64,000 nucleotides of DNA. Source: CAZAYY01 sp964489525 (GTDB lineage: Bacteria; Chloroflexota; Anaerolineae; Anaerolineales; JABWBV01). The first letter of the stretch is position 1. Each line of letters opens with the position of its first letter. The stretch spans positions 1 to 64,000 of the forward strand of contig CAZAYY010000019.1 of assembly GCA_964489525.1 (NCBI GenBank), read 5' to 3'. The notes beneath the pieces were generated by a model. That model searched no databases, had not been told where the DNA came from, and saw nothing but the letters and a program-made list of their open reading frames with translations. The translations under genes were made by a program, and so were the position numbers. Below, piece after piece: positions 54,471-63,084 of the stretch.

Positions 54471-56084
54471 CTACTTCAGTTCCCAGGTAACCAGTTTGGT
54501 CGCAGGGTCGTAAGTGAAGGTAACTTCCTTCTCAGCATCCAGGGTCAGGGAGTAGTTCGGGCCGTCCTGGGCGCCGTCGGAGCCGAAGTTGGTGGTCCAG
54601 GAGCCATCGAGGGCAACCTTGAACTCATAGGTGCCGGCGGGCAGTTTGAACGGACCGCTCTTCCAGACTTCGCCGTCCTGGGTCAGTTTGGTGGCGGCGC
54701 ATTCGGGCTGCCAGTCACCCGGGCAGCCAGCAATGGCCTGGTAGGAGCCGGGGATGTTGACCATGCCGGTCAGCGGGTTGGCAATCAGGGCGCGGATCGT
54801 AGCGGCTTTTTCAGCCAGGGCATCGGCGGCGGCCTGTTTCTGCTGGAGGGCGAGAACGACAGCATCGTTCCAGCCGCCCCAAACGGAGCCCATCGCCGGG
54901 ATGGCAGGCATGGACTGGGCGTTCTGGCCGGCCAGGCCGATGGCCATAATGTCAGCATCTTCCATTTTATTCAGCGCGGGCAGGTAGGCGGAAGCGCGAT
55001 TGCCAGCGGTCTGCAGCAGCATCATCGCTTCTTCGGTGGCGACGAACTCGGTCAGGAAGGCCTGGGCGAGCAGGACGTTTTTGCTCTGGGAGTTGATCAC
55101 AAAGCCCTGAACGCCGCTGAAGGGATAGCCGTTGCTCGGGAAGCCGGTGATGCCAAAGTTCACGCTGGAAGCGCGCAGGCGGTCAAGAGCCCACGGGCCA
55201 GCCATAATGAAGGGGGTTTCGCCGGTTTCGAAGAGGGTGTGGGCGGTGTCCCAGTCGGTGTTGTCGCTCAGGCAGCCGGCCTGAACTTCAGTAACCAGTT
55301 TTTCAACGGCGGCGATCATGCCGGGGCTGTCGAGGCCGAGGTCATTCTCGTTGTAGTTGCCAGCCGCATCCCGGCCGAAGATGTAGCCGCCGTAGGCGGT
55401 CTGGAACGGGTAGGCATCGTAGGTGGTGCCGCTCAGGCTCATGCAGAAGGTGACTTTGCCTTCTTCCTGCAGAGCGCGACCAACTTCGAAAACCTCATCC
55501 CAGGTGGTTGGCGGGGTGGGGACGAGGTCCTTATTGTAGAAGAAGCCCAGGTTTTCAGTAGCATAGGGCATACCGTAAACAACGCCATCGTAGGTGAAGG
55601 CAGCAACGGCGCTGGCGACAAACTCACCAGCCTTGGCGCCGAGGTCAATCGGGGCGAGCAGGCCGTTGGCAACGAGGGTGCCAGCCTGGTCGTGAGGGAT
55701 AATGATGATATCCGGGCCTTCGCCAGCCGGGGCGGCGATCAGGAACTGGTCGCGGATGCCGGCAACCTCTTCGACGATAACTTCAACCTGGTACTGGGCC
55801 AGGAAGTCATCGGCAAGGGATTTCAAGATGGCTGAGCGGGTGTCGTCAGCCCAAATCTTGATGGTGGCAACGGGGGCCGGGACATCGGTCGGGGCCGGAA
55901 CGGCGGTCGGTTCGGCCGGGGCAGTGGTCGGTTCGGCCGGGGCAGTGGTTGGGGCCGGGGCCTGGGTGGGCTCAACAGCGGCGGCCTGGGTGGGTTCCGG
56001 CGCAGTGGTTTCAGTGCTGGTGCAGGCGCCAATGGCGAATACTGCGATCAGCAGGACGAACAGTAAGGTTAAGCGTTTGGACAT
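54471..56084 (-). CDS. malE: Maltodextrin-binding lipoprotein fused to an X25 pullulanase-type module
   Basis: A 537-residue lipoprotein. The signal ends VFAIGACT (Cys20 region), then a long low-complexity stalk of AEPTTAP/PTAVPAP units (about 25-72), and a MalE-type binding domain (about 74-435: TIKIWADDTRSAILK, GPDIIIIPHDQAG, GFFYNKDLVPTPPTTWDE, PFIMAGPWAL). The last 97 residues (from NIPGSYQAIAGCPGDWQPEC) resemble the X25 module of pullulanases and amylopullulanases, ending FTYDPATKLVTWELK. Such a module on a transporter component is unusual; it could hold starch near the import site. AGGAGAAATTT precedes the ATG. Two cysteines (GCPGDWQPEC) may form a disulfide. First gene of malEFG. Confidence 0.9.
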   Translation of the reverse strand: MSKRLTLLFVLLIAVFAIGACTSTETTAPEPTQAAAVEPTQAPAPTTAPAEPTTAPAEPTAVPAPTDVPAPVATIKIWADDTRSAILKSLADDFLAQYQVEVIVEEVAGIRDQFLIAAPAGEGPDIIIIPHDQAGTLVANGLLAPIDLGAKAGEFVASAVAAFTYDGVVYGMPYATENLGFFYNKDLVPTPPTTWDEVFEVGRALQEEGKVTFCMSLSGTTYDAYPFQTAYGGYIFGRDAAGNYNENDLGLDSPGMIAAVEKLVTEVQAGCLSDNTDWDTAHTLFETGETPFIMAGPWALDRLRASSVNFGITGFPSNGYPFSGVQGFVINSQSKNVLLAQAFLTEFVATEEAMMLLQTAGNRASAYLPALNKMEDADIMAIGLAGQNAQSMPAIPAMGSVWGGWNDAVVLALQQKQAAADALAEKAATIRALIANPLTGMVNIPGSYQAIAGCPGDWQPECAATKLTQDGEVWKSGPFKLPAGTYEFKVALDGSWTTNFGSDGAQDGPNYSLTLDAEKEVTFTYDPATKLVTWELK

Positions 56085-56244
56085 TTTAAATTTCTCCTAG
56101 AAGCGAAAATACGTGTTTAATGCCATTTATGGCAGAAATCATAATGGATGAGCCACTTTTGCAATTCAGTCTATAAGAAATCACCTCCGATAATAGGGTG
56201 CAGTTAGTGCATTATCCTGGAAATTATACCGCTGTTTTTAAGAA

Positions 56245-58296
56245 TCAAACATTAATATTTTCCAGCGTGTCGAGCAGGAATGCGTATGTTTCGGCCGTTT
56301 CGCGCAGGGTGTTGTAGCGTCCAGATGAGCCACCATGCCCGGCGCCCATGATGGTGACCAGCCGCAAGGGATTGGTGTCGGTTTTCAAGGCGCGCAGCCT
56401 GGCCGCCCATTTGGCCGGGTCCCAATAGGGCACCTGCAGGTCGTTGAGACCGGCGCGAATGTAGATGTGGGGATAGGCTTGTGCCACCACATTTTCGTAT
56501 GGGGAGTAGGTGAGCATGTAGGCGAATTCTTCCGGTTTGGCCGGGTTGCCCCACTGCTCCCATTCGGTTACGGTCAGGGGTAGGTCGGGCAGCAGCATGG
56601 CGGTAATGACATTGGTAAAGGGCACCAGGGCGACTACGGCTTTGAACAGGTCGGGGCGCAGGTTGGCCACAGCGCTTACCAGCAGCCCACCGGCGCTGCC
56701 GCCCATGATGGCCAGTTTTTCGGGCCGGGTGCAGCCCTGGCGCACCAGGTGTTCGGCGCAGGCGATAAAGTCGGTGAACGTGTTCATTTTGTGCATCAGG
56801 CGGCCATTTTCGTACCAGGCTCGCCCCATTTCAGAGCCGCCGCGAATGTGGCCGATGGCGTAGATAAAGCCCCGGTCCAGCAGGCTTAGCCGGTTGCTGT
56901 TAAAGTTGGCCTCGGTGCTGTAGCCATAGGAGCCATACCCATACAGCAGCAGGGGGGCGCTGCCATCCAGCGGGGTATCTTTGCGTCGCACCAGCGAGAT
57001 GGGCACCCGCACACCATCAGGTGCGAGGGCAAACTGCCGTTCGCTGGTATATTGGGAGGCATCGTACCCGCTGGGAATGGGCTGGACTTTGCGCACATTC
57101 CAGGCCATGCTTTCAAAGTCTACTTCTACCACAGAAAGCGGGGTGACCAATGAATTGTACACCAGGCGCACGGTTGGGGAGGAAAATTCGGGATTGGCGT
57201 CAAGTTCGGCATCGTAAACCGGTTCGGGCATCTGGATGTAGCGCACATAATCCACACCATTGGGCGCTGAGATGCGCATATGGTGCAGCCCTTCGCGCTG
57301 TTCGAGAATCACCAGGGCATCCTGAAAGGGTTCCACGGCTTCCAGTAAGGTGTCTTCCCGGTGGGGTAAGATCTCGTGCCAGTTTTCTTCGCCGGGGTTG
57401 GTGATCGGCGCGGTATACACGGCAAAATTAACGCCGGTGTGGTTGCTGCGCACCAGGAAGACATCGCTGTGGTGCTCCATGTAATATTCCCGCCACGGGC
57501 GGCGCTCGGCCAGCAGGGTGAATTCACCCTGGGGCTGATTGGCTGGCAGCCAGCGCACGTCGCTGGTGGTGTGGCTGCGGGCAGTCAGGAACAGGTATTG
57601 GCCGCTGCGGGCGCGGTGGATGATCAGGTTGAACTTTTCGTCGGGTTCGTGGAAAACGACCACGTCTGCCTGGGTTGGGGTTCCGGTGGTATGGCGCACA
57701 AGTTGGTAGGGCCTGTGCGAGGTATCGAAGCGGGTGTAGAACAGGGTTTCGTTGTCCGAAGCCCAGGCCAGGGTATAGGCGGCCTTGGGCAGAGGGCCGC
57801 TGAGGGTTTGCATGGTTTGCAGGTCAAGAATGTAGATATCGAATTCCCACGAGCCGGTGAAGTCCACGGCGTAAGCCAGGCGGCGGTTGTCCGGGCTGGG
57901 CTGGAAGATGGCCACCCGGCAGTAGGTTTTGCCCTCGGCCAGGGCGTTTTCGTCCAGCAGAATTTCTTCGGGTGCGTCCAGGCTGCCGTGCTTGCGGCAG
58001 AAAATGCGGTACTGCTTGCCCGCTTCCAGGCGCCAGTAGTAAAGGTATTCGCCGCGCGGCTCGGGCACACTGGCATCGTCTTCAGCCAGCCGGCCTTTCA
58101 TTTCCTGGAAAAGGGTTTCTTGCAGTGCGGCAGTGTGGGCCAGGGTGGCCTTCGCATAGGCATTTTCGGCTTCCAGGTAGGTAATGACTTCAGGATCCTG
58201 CTTGTTTTGCAACCAGGTATACGGGTCTTCAAAGGTTTGTCCCAGGTGGGTAAAGGTATATGGGACTGTTTTGGCAACCGGGGGTTGAGGGGTCAT
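56245..58296 (-). CDS. ptrB: Oligopeptidase B, S9A prolyl-oligopeptidase family
   Basis: A cytoplasmic serine peptidase of 683 residues that cuts short peptides after basic residues. The N-terminal seven-blade propeller (about 75-400) restricts access to small peptides, and the alpha/beta-hydrolase domain has the nucleophile Ser534 in MGGSAGGLL, Asp in AGLNDLQVPYWDPAKW and His in MGAGHGGSSGRY. The DEPYTWL-type opening FEDPYTWLQNKQDPEV, RGGSEMGRAWYENG and LLYGYGSYG are family signatures. The S1 acidic residues of true PtrB (Glu/Asp near the C-terminus) cannot be fixed without alignment, so Arg/Lys specificity is by family. ATG at 58296 follows AGGAGAACCCTC. It is 160 bp upstream of malE. Confidence 0.92.
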   Translation of the reverse strand: MTPQPPVAKTVPYTFTHLGQTFEDPYTWLQNKQDPEVITYLEAENAYAKATLAHTAALQETLFQEMKGRLAEDDASVPEPRGEYLYYWRLEAGKQYRIFCRKHGSLDAPEEILLDENALAEGKTYCRVAIFQPSPDNRRLAYAVDFTGSWEFDIYILDLQTMQTLSGPLPKAAYTLAWASDNETLFYTRFDTSHRPYQLVRHTTGTPTQADVVVFHEPDEKFNLIIHRARSGQYLFLTARSHTTSDVRWLPANQPQGEFTLLAERRPWREYYMEHHSDVFLVRSNHTGVNFAVYTAPITNPGEENWHEILPHREDTLLEAVEPFQDALVILEQREGLHHMRISAPNGVDYVRYIQMPEPVYDAELDANPEFSSPTVRLVYNSLVTPLSVVEVDFESMAWNVRKVQPIPSGYDASQYTSERQFALAPDGVRVPISLVRRKDTPLDGSAPLLLYGYGSYGYSTEANFNSNRLSLLDRGFIYAIGHIRGGSEMGRAWYENGRLMHKMNTFTDFIACAEHLVRQGCTRPEKLAIMGGSAGGLLVSAVANLRPDLFKAVVALVPFTNVITAMLLPDLPLTVTEWEQWGNPAKPEEFAYMLTYSPYENVVAQAYPHIYIRAGLNDLQVPYWDPAKWAARLRALKTDTNPLRLVTIMGAGHGGSSGRYNTLRETAETYAFLLDTLENINV

Positions 58297-58773
58297 GAGG
58301 GTTCTCCTACTTACTGATTAATCGTCAACACTTAAGTGTAACATAATAATTACACCCGTGTGGACCTTTATACCCAGCAGGTGCCCACTACCTAAGAATT
58401 CCCCTTTGGACTTGCCCCACAAATTTCTTTTTGCCATCTGAATTCCGATTCAATTTCCCTACCCGGGCTTAATCCGCCTGGATATCTGTCTGCCCGTAGA
58501 CGGTTGGTAATCCCAGGGGCTGTCCTTTTCTTTTTGGACAGCCCCACCTTAACCACCTAATCTGAGTTTGGATGAAATTGATCTGCCCAGTTCCCATCAC
58601 AACCATTCCCCATTACAAACCTTAAAAAAACCAAAAATTTAAGGTTAAACCCCGGGTATTCAAAAAATGCACACAAAAAGATAGCACAAAAATTCTATTA
58701 TTCTCTATAATCCAGGCAGAATCAACCACAGGGCGGTGGATGTTGAGCGTTTTTTTTCAAAGGAGGTAACCAG
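58297..58773. other. Intergenic region before the phage module, 477 bp
   Basis: At about 58378-58405 is GTGCCCACTACCTAAGAATT, a decayed half of the family B palindrome seen at 1667. At 58516-58545 GGGGCTGTCC and GGACAGCCCC enclose TTTTCTTTTT, a possible terminator. A TATAAT at 58706-58711 may drive the phage genes. The stretch 58600-58700 is AT-rich. No integrase, attachment site or tRNA is seen. Confidence 0.55.
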
Positions 58774-59385
58774 ATGAACCTAAGTATCCCAACCAACCCC
58801 AGGGAACCCACAGCGCAAGCCTGGGATATGCAGCCGGGCGAATCGGCCTGGTACGGGCGTTTTTTGCTCTACTGCAGCCTGGGGCCAGCCCGCACACTGG
58901 AGGCAGCCTATGCCCTGGAAAAGGGGCGCGGCGCAAAACAGCGGCGCCTGCCCAACACGTGGAAGTTGGCCGCCGAACGCTTCAACTGGCGTCAGCGCGC
59001 CCTGGCCTGGGATGAACCGGGTGGTACCCAACCCCCAAGCCCAACGGCGCTGCAAGAACTGCCCGGTGCAGCCCAGCCCCCGGCCCCAGCCCTGGCGGCG
59101 CAAGCGCCAGAGCCAACCGGGGACGAGCTGGAAGCCATGGGCAAACTTGCCCGGATGACCATTCGCCGGGCAGCGGTGCGGGCAGCCCAAACCCTGGTGG
59201 ATATGCTCGATGAGGGTGACCCTGGCAAGCGGCGGCTGGCAGCAGTAAGCGTGCTCAGTTGGAGTGGTTTATTGCCCGGCGGCGGGGAGGAGAAAGAAAC
59301 CGTCGAACGGATTCGGGTGATTGACTTTGAACACAACCCACCCCCGGAAAGGGGCGGTATCCCCATGGAGGAAGGCAGTGGATGA
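58774..59385 (+). CDS. Phage terminase small subunit-like protein
   Basis: A 203-residue DNA-packaging protein assigned mainly by context: it is directly upstream of the large terminase with a 4-bp overlap. The N-terminus has an HTH-like pattern (SLGPARTLEAAYALEKGRG, then RRLPNTWKLAAERFNWRQRALAWD), common to small terminases that bind the packaging site. A Pro/Ala linker (about 88-112) leads to a helical C-terminal half (KLARMTIRRAAVRAAQTLVDML) for oligomerisation. The ATG has an excellent AAAGGAGGTAACC site. First gene of the phage operon. Confidence 0.75.
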   Translation: MNLSIPTNPREPTAQAWDMQPGESAWYGRFLLYCSLGPARTLEAAYALEKGRGAKQRRLPNTWKLAAERFNWRQRALAWDEPGGTQPPSPTALQELPGAAQPPAPALAAQAPEPTGDELEAMGKLARMTIRRAAVRAAQTLVDMLDEGDPGKRRLAAVSVLSWSGLLPGGGEEKETVERIRVIDFEHNPPPERGGIPMEEGSG

Positions 59386-60665
59386 TTTGGGACCTATACG
59401 AAGGCGATTTGCTTTTCAACCTGCACGCAGGCCAGCGCCAGGCCCTGAACTGCCCGGCCCGTTTTGTGGCAGTGGTGGCCGGGGCGCAAAGCGGCAAGAC
59501 CGTGTTTGGCCCCACCTGGCTGCTGCGCGAAATTGGCCGCTGTGGGGCGGGCGATTACCTGGTGGTAACGCCCAGCTACCCACTGCTCGAGAAAAAGGCC
59601 CTGCCGTCCTTCCTAACGCTGTTTAAAGACACCCTCAAACTGGGTCACTACAGCCCGGGGCGCAGGGTGTTTACGCTGGAGGAAGAGGGCCTGGCCCGGT
59701 TGGGAATCGAGCAGGCTGTGACAGTTTTCTTTGGCCATGCCAGCGACCCCGACAGCCTGGAAAGCGCCACCGCCCGGGCTGCCTGGCTGGACGAAGCCGG
59801 GCAGAACCGCTTTAAACTGCAAAGCTGGGAGGCCATCCAGCGCCGCCTGGCCATCCACCAGGGGCGCGCCTTGTTCACAACCACGCCCTACAATCTGGGC
59901 TGGTTCAAACAGCAGGTGTGCGACCGGGCGGCGTTTGACCCGAATTACAGTGTGGTGCGCTTTACCTCCACCCAAAATCCTGCTTTCCCCCGTGAGGAGT
60001 TTGAACGGGCGGCCCGCACCCTGCCCGAATGGAAGTTCCGCATGTTTTACCTGGGCGAGTTCACCCGGCCCGGCGGGTTGGTGTACAGCGCCTTTGAGCC
60101 TTCCCGGCATATCGTCCCGCCGTTTGAAATCCCTTCGGACTGGCCACGTTTCCTGGGGCTGGACTTTGGCGGGGTGAACACCGCCGGGGTGTTCGTGGCT
60201 CTCGACCCGCACACCGGGCGACTTTTTGCTTACCGCGAATACCACGCCGGGAACTGCACCGCCGCCGACCACGTGGCCGCATTGTTAGACGGAGAGCCGG
60301 TCATCCCCACTGCTTTTGGCGGCAGTCCCGGTGAATCCCAATGGCGCATGGAGTTTACCCAGGCCGGGCTGCCCGTTGGCAAGCCTGCTGTGAGTGACCT
60401 GCAGGTGGGCATCCAGCGGGTGTTCGCCGCCCACAAAACCCACCGGCTGTTCATCTTCCAGGGCTTGAAAAATTACCTGGATGAAAAACTGCGCTATGCC
60501 TGGGCGCTGGACACAGAGGGCAGGCCGGTTCAAGAAATTGAAGACGAGGAGACTTTTCACCTTATGGACGCTGAACGCTACATCATCAGCAGCCTGGATG
60601 ACACCGGGAGCGGCGAGAGTGGGGTGGTGCCCCCGGCAGACCTGCTGCGGGAGGCAGGATGGTAA
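59382..60665 (+). CDS. Phage terminase large subunit
   Basis: A 427-residue packaging motor. The ATPase half has Walker A GAQSGKT and Walker B AAWLDEAG followed by the FTTTPYNLGW coupling motif. The nuclease half starts GLDFGGVNTAGVF, with the metal-binding Asp, and continues to ERYIISSLDD. It translocates and cuts genome concatemers into proheads. Length and order are ordinary. It starts by a 4-bp overlap with the small terminase gene and ends 7 bp into the portal gene. Its natural stop is TAA, which matters for the interrupted frame described at 63082. Confidence 0.93.
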   Translation: MIWDLYEGDLLFNLHAGQRQALNCPARFVAVVAGAQSGKTVFGPTWLLREIGRCGAGDYLVVTPSYPLLEKKALPSFLTLFKDTLKLGHYSPGRRVFTLEEEGLARLGIEQAVTVFFGHASDPDSLESATARAAWLDEAGQNRFKLQSWEAIQRRLAIHQGRALFTTTPYNLGWFKQQVCDRAAFDPNYSVVRFTSTQNPAFPREEFERAARTLPEWKFRMFYLGEFTRPGGLVYSAFEPSRHIVPPFEIPSDWPRFLGLDFGGVNTAGVFVALDPHTGRLFAYREYHAGNCTAADHVAALLDGEPVIPTAFGGSPGESQWRMEFTQAGLPVGKPAVSDLQVGIQRVFAAHKTHRLFIFQGLKNYLDEKLRYAWALDTEGRPVQEIEDEETFHLMDAERYIISSLDDTGSGESGVVPPADLLREAGW

Positions 60666-61954
60666 GCCAGACGGGGCGCCCTGCCCCATTTTTTCCCCGC
60701 TGGGCTGCCTGGGCTTTGCAGGCTGTCCGTACCTGGCTGAGCAGCCTGGCCGCCCCGGTGAACGACGACCCCGGCTGGTGGGCGCTCGGTTCTGGCAGCT
60801 CAACCCTGCAAACCCCACAAGAACAAAGCGCAGCCTACCGCGACAGCCTGGCGGCCTGGCGTACCCACCCGATGGCCTGGCGCATGATTGCCCTGATGCG
60901 CGACCACATCCTGGGCGATGGCATTGCCCTGTCCAGCCCGAACCCTGACCTGGAGGCCTTCACCCAACGCTTCTGGCATCACCGGAAAAACCGCCTGGAC
61001 CTGCGCCTGGAAGCCATGGTGGATGAATTGAATCGCTGCGGCGACCTGTTTATTTTGCTTTTTCGCAGTCCGGCAGATGGCATGAGCTACCTGCGCTTCC
61101 TCACCCGCGAGGAAATTGCCGGCATCGAAACTGCCCCCAACGACCGCGAGCAGGAATGGGTCTACCACCAGCACGACCCCACCCACCCGGGGGCCACCCT
61201 GGCCTGGCTCAGTCCAGACCATCCCCAGGCGGCCCAGGCTGAGGTGGTCTGCCTGCATTACGCAGTCAACCGCCCGGTGGGGGCGCTGTACGGCGCCGGG
61301 GAGCTGGACACCCTGCTGCCCTGGCTGAACCGCTATCAGGTGATGTTGGAAGGGCGCGCCCGGCTGCACATTGCCCTGCGCACCTTCCTGTGGTTCATCA
61401 CGGTGCCTGCCAACCGGGTTGCGGCCAAAATTGCCCAATACCGCCGCCCGCCGGAGCCTGGGTCCGTGGTGGTGAAAGACCCGGGTGAAACCTGGGAGGT
61501 ACAGGCCCCCGCGCTGCATGCCGCAGACGCCCGCCACGACCTGGATATGCTCTACCGCATGCTGCTGGCAGGCAGCGGTTTGCCCGGTCACTGGCTGGGC
61601 GACCAGGACACCGCCAACCTGGCCACCGCCCGGGCTGCGCAGTCACCCGCCGAACGCACCCTGCGCCGCCGCCAGTTGTACATGATTTTCATGCTGCAAG
61701 ACCTGGCGCTTACCGCTTACCGCCGGGCTGCCGGGCTGGGCAAAGTGCCATCGCTGGACGAAAGTGACCCCGGCCGGCTCTTCCAGGTGAGGGTCACCGA
61801 AATCAGCCGGGACGACAACCTGGCCCTGGCCCAGGCCGCCGAATCCATGGCCCGGGCGATGGATACCGCCCTCTCCTGGCAGCCAGAGAACGCAGCCCTG
61901 CGCCAAAAAGCCCTGGACGCCGTTTTTCAGGCGGGAGGAATCGGAAAAATTTGA
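60659..61954 (+). CDS. Phage portal protein
   Basis: A 431-residue portal, the dodecameric ring at one capsid vertex through which DNA passes. It is recognised by position after the large terminase and by portal-like features: MAWRMIALMRDHILGDGIAL, the clip-stem region MVDELNRCGDLFILLFRSP, LARDLDM-like helical segment HAADARHDLDMLYRMLLAG, then LPGHWLGDQDTANLATARAA. The C-terminus is helical. It begins 7 bp before the terminase stop, with GGAGGCAGG just ahead of the ATG. Confidence 0.85.
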   Translation: MVSQTGRPAPFFPRWAAWALQAVRTWLSSLAAPVNDDPGWWALGSGSSTLQTPQEQSAAYRDSLAAWRTHPMAWRMIALMRDHILGDGIALSSPNPDLEAFTQRFWHHRKNRLDLRLEAMVDELNRCGDLFILLFRSPADGMSYLRFLTREEIAGIETAPNDREQEWVYHQHDPTHPGATLAWLSPDHPQAAQAEVVCLHYAVNRPVGALYGAGELDTLLPWLNRYQVMLEGRARLHIALRTFLWFITVPANRVAAKIAQYRRPPEPGSVVVKDPGETWEVQAPALHAADARHDLDMLYRMLLAGSGLPGHWLGDQDTANLATARAAQSPAERTLRRRQLYMIFMLQDLALTAYRRAAGLGKVPSLDESDPGRLFQVRVTEISRDDNLALAQAAESMARAMDTALSWQPENAALRQKALDAVFQAGGIGKI

Positions 61955-61991
61955 AATTGGAAATTTTAAATTTATAAATTTCGAGGAACCG

Positions 61992-62207
61992 ATGGAACTG
62001 ACCGATATTAACACCGTTTTGCAAATCATCAACACCGCCGGGATTGCCGGTGTGCTGCTGTGGGTGGTGTTTCTCTTTTTAAAAGGGGACATTATCAACA
62101 AAGGCATGCTCGACCGGATTTTGGATGTATACGACCAGCGGCTGGAAGACCTGACCACCCGCATTCTGACCCGGTTGGAAGAGGTGCTGCGTGAGCACAG
62201 GGAGTAG
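61992..62207 (+). CDS. Small phage membrane protein with coiled-coil tail
   Basis: A 71-residue protein: an N-terminal membrane helix (GIAGVLLWVVFLFLKG, about 18-33) and a charged helical tail (YDQRLEDLTTRILTRLEEVL). The ATG follows GAGGAACCG. Between portal and protease/capsid genes such small proteins are frequent; it could be a holin-like or connector protein, but nothing secures that. It overlaps the next gene by 17 bp. Confidence 0.65.
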   Translation: MELTDINTVLQIINTAGIAGVLLWVVFLFLKGDIINKGMLDRILDVYDQRLEDLTTRILTRLEEVLREHRE

Positions 62208-63084
62208 CGCCCAGGCGGGTTCCCGTGCTGGGGCAGAATTTCGGCTGCGCACCGCCCCGCTGGAGCTGAGCACAGGCCGCGGGCCAGGCCGGGTGGACCG
62301 GCGGGCAGGCATTCTCTATGGGGTTTCCGTTGCCCAGGCGGTGGAGGCGCTTGGGCACGGCCTTGTCCTGGATGAAACCAGCCTGCAGCAAATTGCTGCC
62401 CTGGGCAGCGCCGCCCCAAATGGGGTCAAATGCCGCTTCAGCCACCCTGGCCTGGCCAGCGATGGCCTGGGCAAATACCTGGGGCGGGTGAAAGCCCTGC
62501 GGGTGGAACCCGCAAGCCTGGATGCCCCGGCCCGGGTGGTGGGTAACTTGCATCTCTCACGGTTGGCCTTTGCATCCCCGGCCGGCGACCTGGGCAGCTA
62601 CATTCTGGATGCGGCAGAACAGGCGCCGGATGCCCTGGGGCTGTCGGTGGTGATGGATATCGCCCGGGTGTGGGTTGGCCCAAACGGCCAGGAAACCCCG
62701 CTGTGCGACCCGCAAACCAACCGCAGTGTTCCCCGCCCGCCTGGGGTTGCCCCGCTGCCTGTTGTGCGCCCGCTGGCGCTGTACGCTGTGGACATGGTGG
62801 ACGAACCTGCCGCCAACCGCGGCGGTTTGTTTTCCATTGCTCAGGTTCTGCACCCCGTGGATGGGCCAGCCCTGGCTGTGCCCGAAACCGATTCATTGAT
62901 TGGAGAAATATACCCTATGGAAGAGACCCCCTTGACCTCACAAGCGGCTCAGTCTGGTGAAACCAGCGCCGCTGAAGCGGTACCTGCAACTACGCCCGAT
63001 TGGAGCAGCGCCCTGGCGCGCAGCGCAGCCCGTCAGATGATTGCCGCTTCGGGTTTGCCTGCCCCGGTCCAGCAGCGCCTGTAA
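62191..63084 (+). CDS. Prohead protease-like domain, N-terminal part of a broken protease-capsid fusion
   Basis: A 297-residue segment: RVDRRAGILYGVSVAQAVEALGHG, KCRFSHPGLASDGLGKYLGRV and NLHLSRLAFA are like phage prohead proteases/scaffolds, which cut the delivery domain of the capsid protein. AVDMVDEPAANRGG carries a protease-like Asp. The tail (EETPLTSQAA onward) is a helical linker that ends APVQQRL then TAA at 63082-63084. The frame continues without any other stop into a capsid domain to the window edge. The GTG start has GAGGTG 6 nt ahead. In phages with this architecture the linker is continuous, so TAA is probably an interruption. Confidence 0.65.
   Translation: MSTGSSAQAGSRAGAEFRLRTAPLELSTGRGPGRVDRRAGILYGVSVAQAVEALGHGLVLDETSLQQIAALGSAAPNGVKCRFSHPGLASDGLGKYLGRVKALRVEPASLDAPARVVGNLHLSRLAFASPAGDLGSYILDAAEQAPDALGLSVVMDIARVWVGPNGQETPLCDPQTNRSVPRPPGVAPLPVVRPLALYAVDMVDEPAANRGGLFSIAQVLHPVDGPALAVPETDSLIGEIYPMEETPLTSQAAQSGETSAAEAVPATTPDWSSALARSAARQMIAASGLPAPVQQRL

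Noticed and set aside
63082..63084. TAA reassigned to an amino acid in this phage
   Set aside because: TAA is the true stop of the large terminase at 60663-60665, where the portal gene already begins, and the tRNA-Ser in the window does not read TAA. A nonsense change or sequencing error is simpler.
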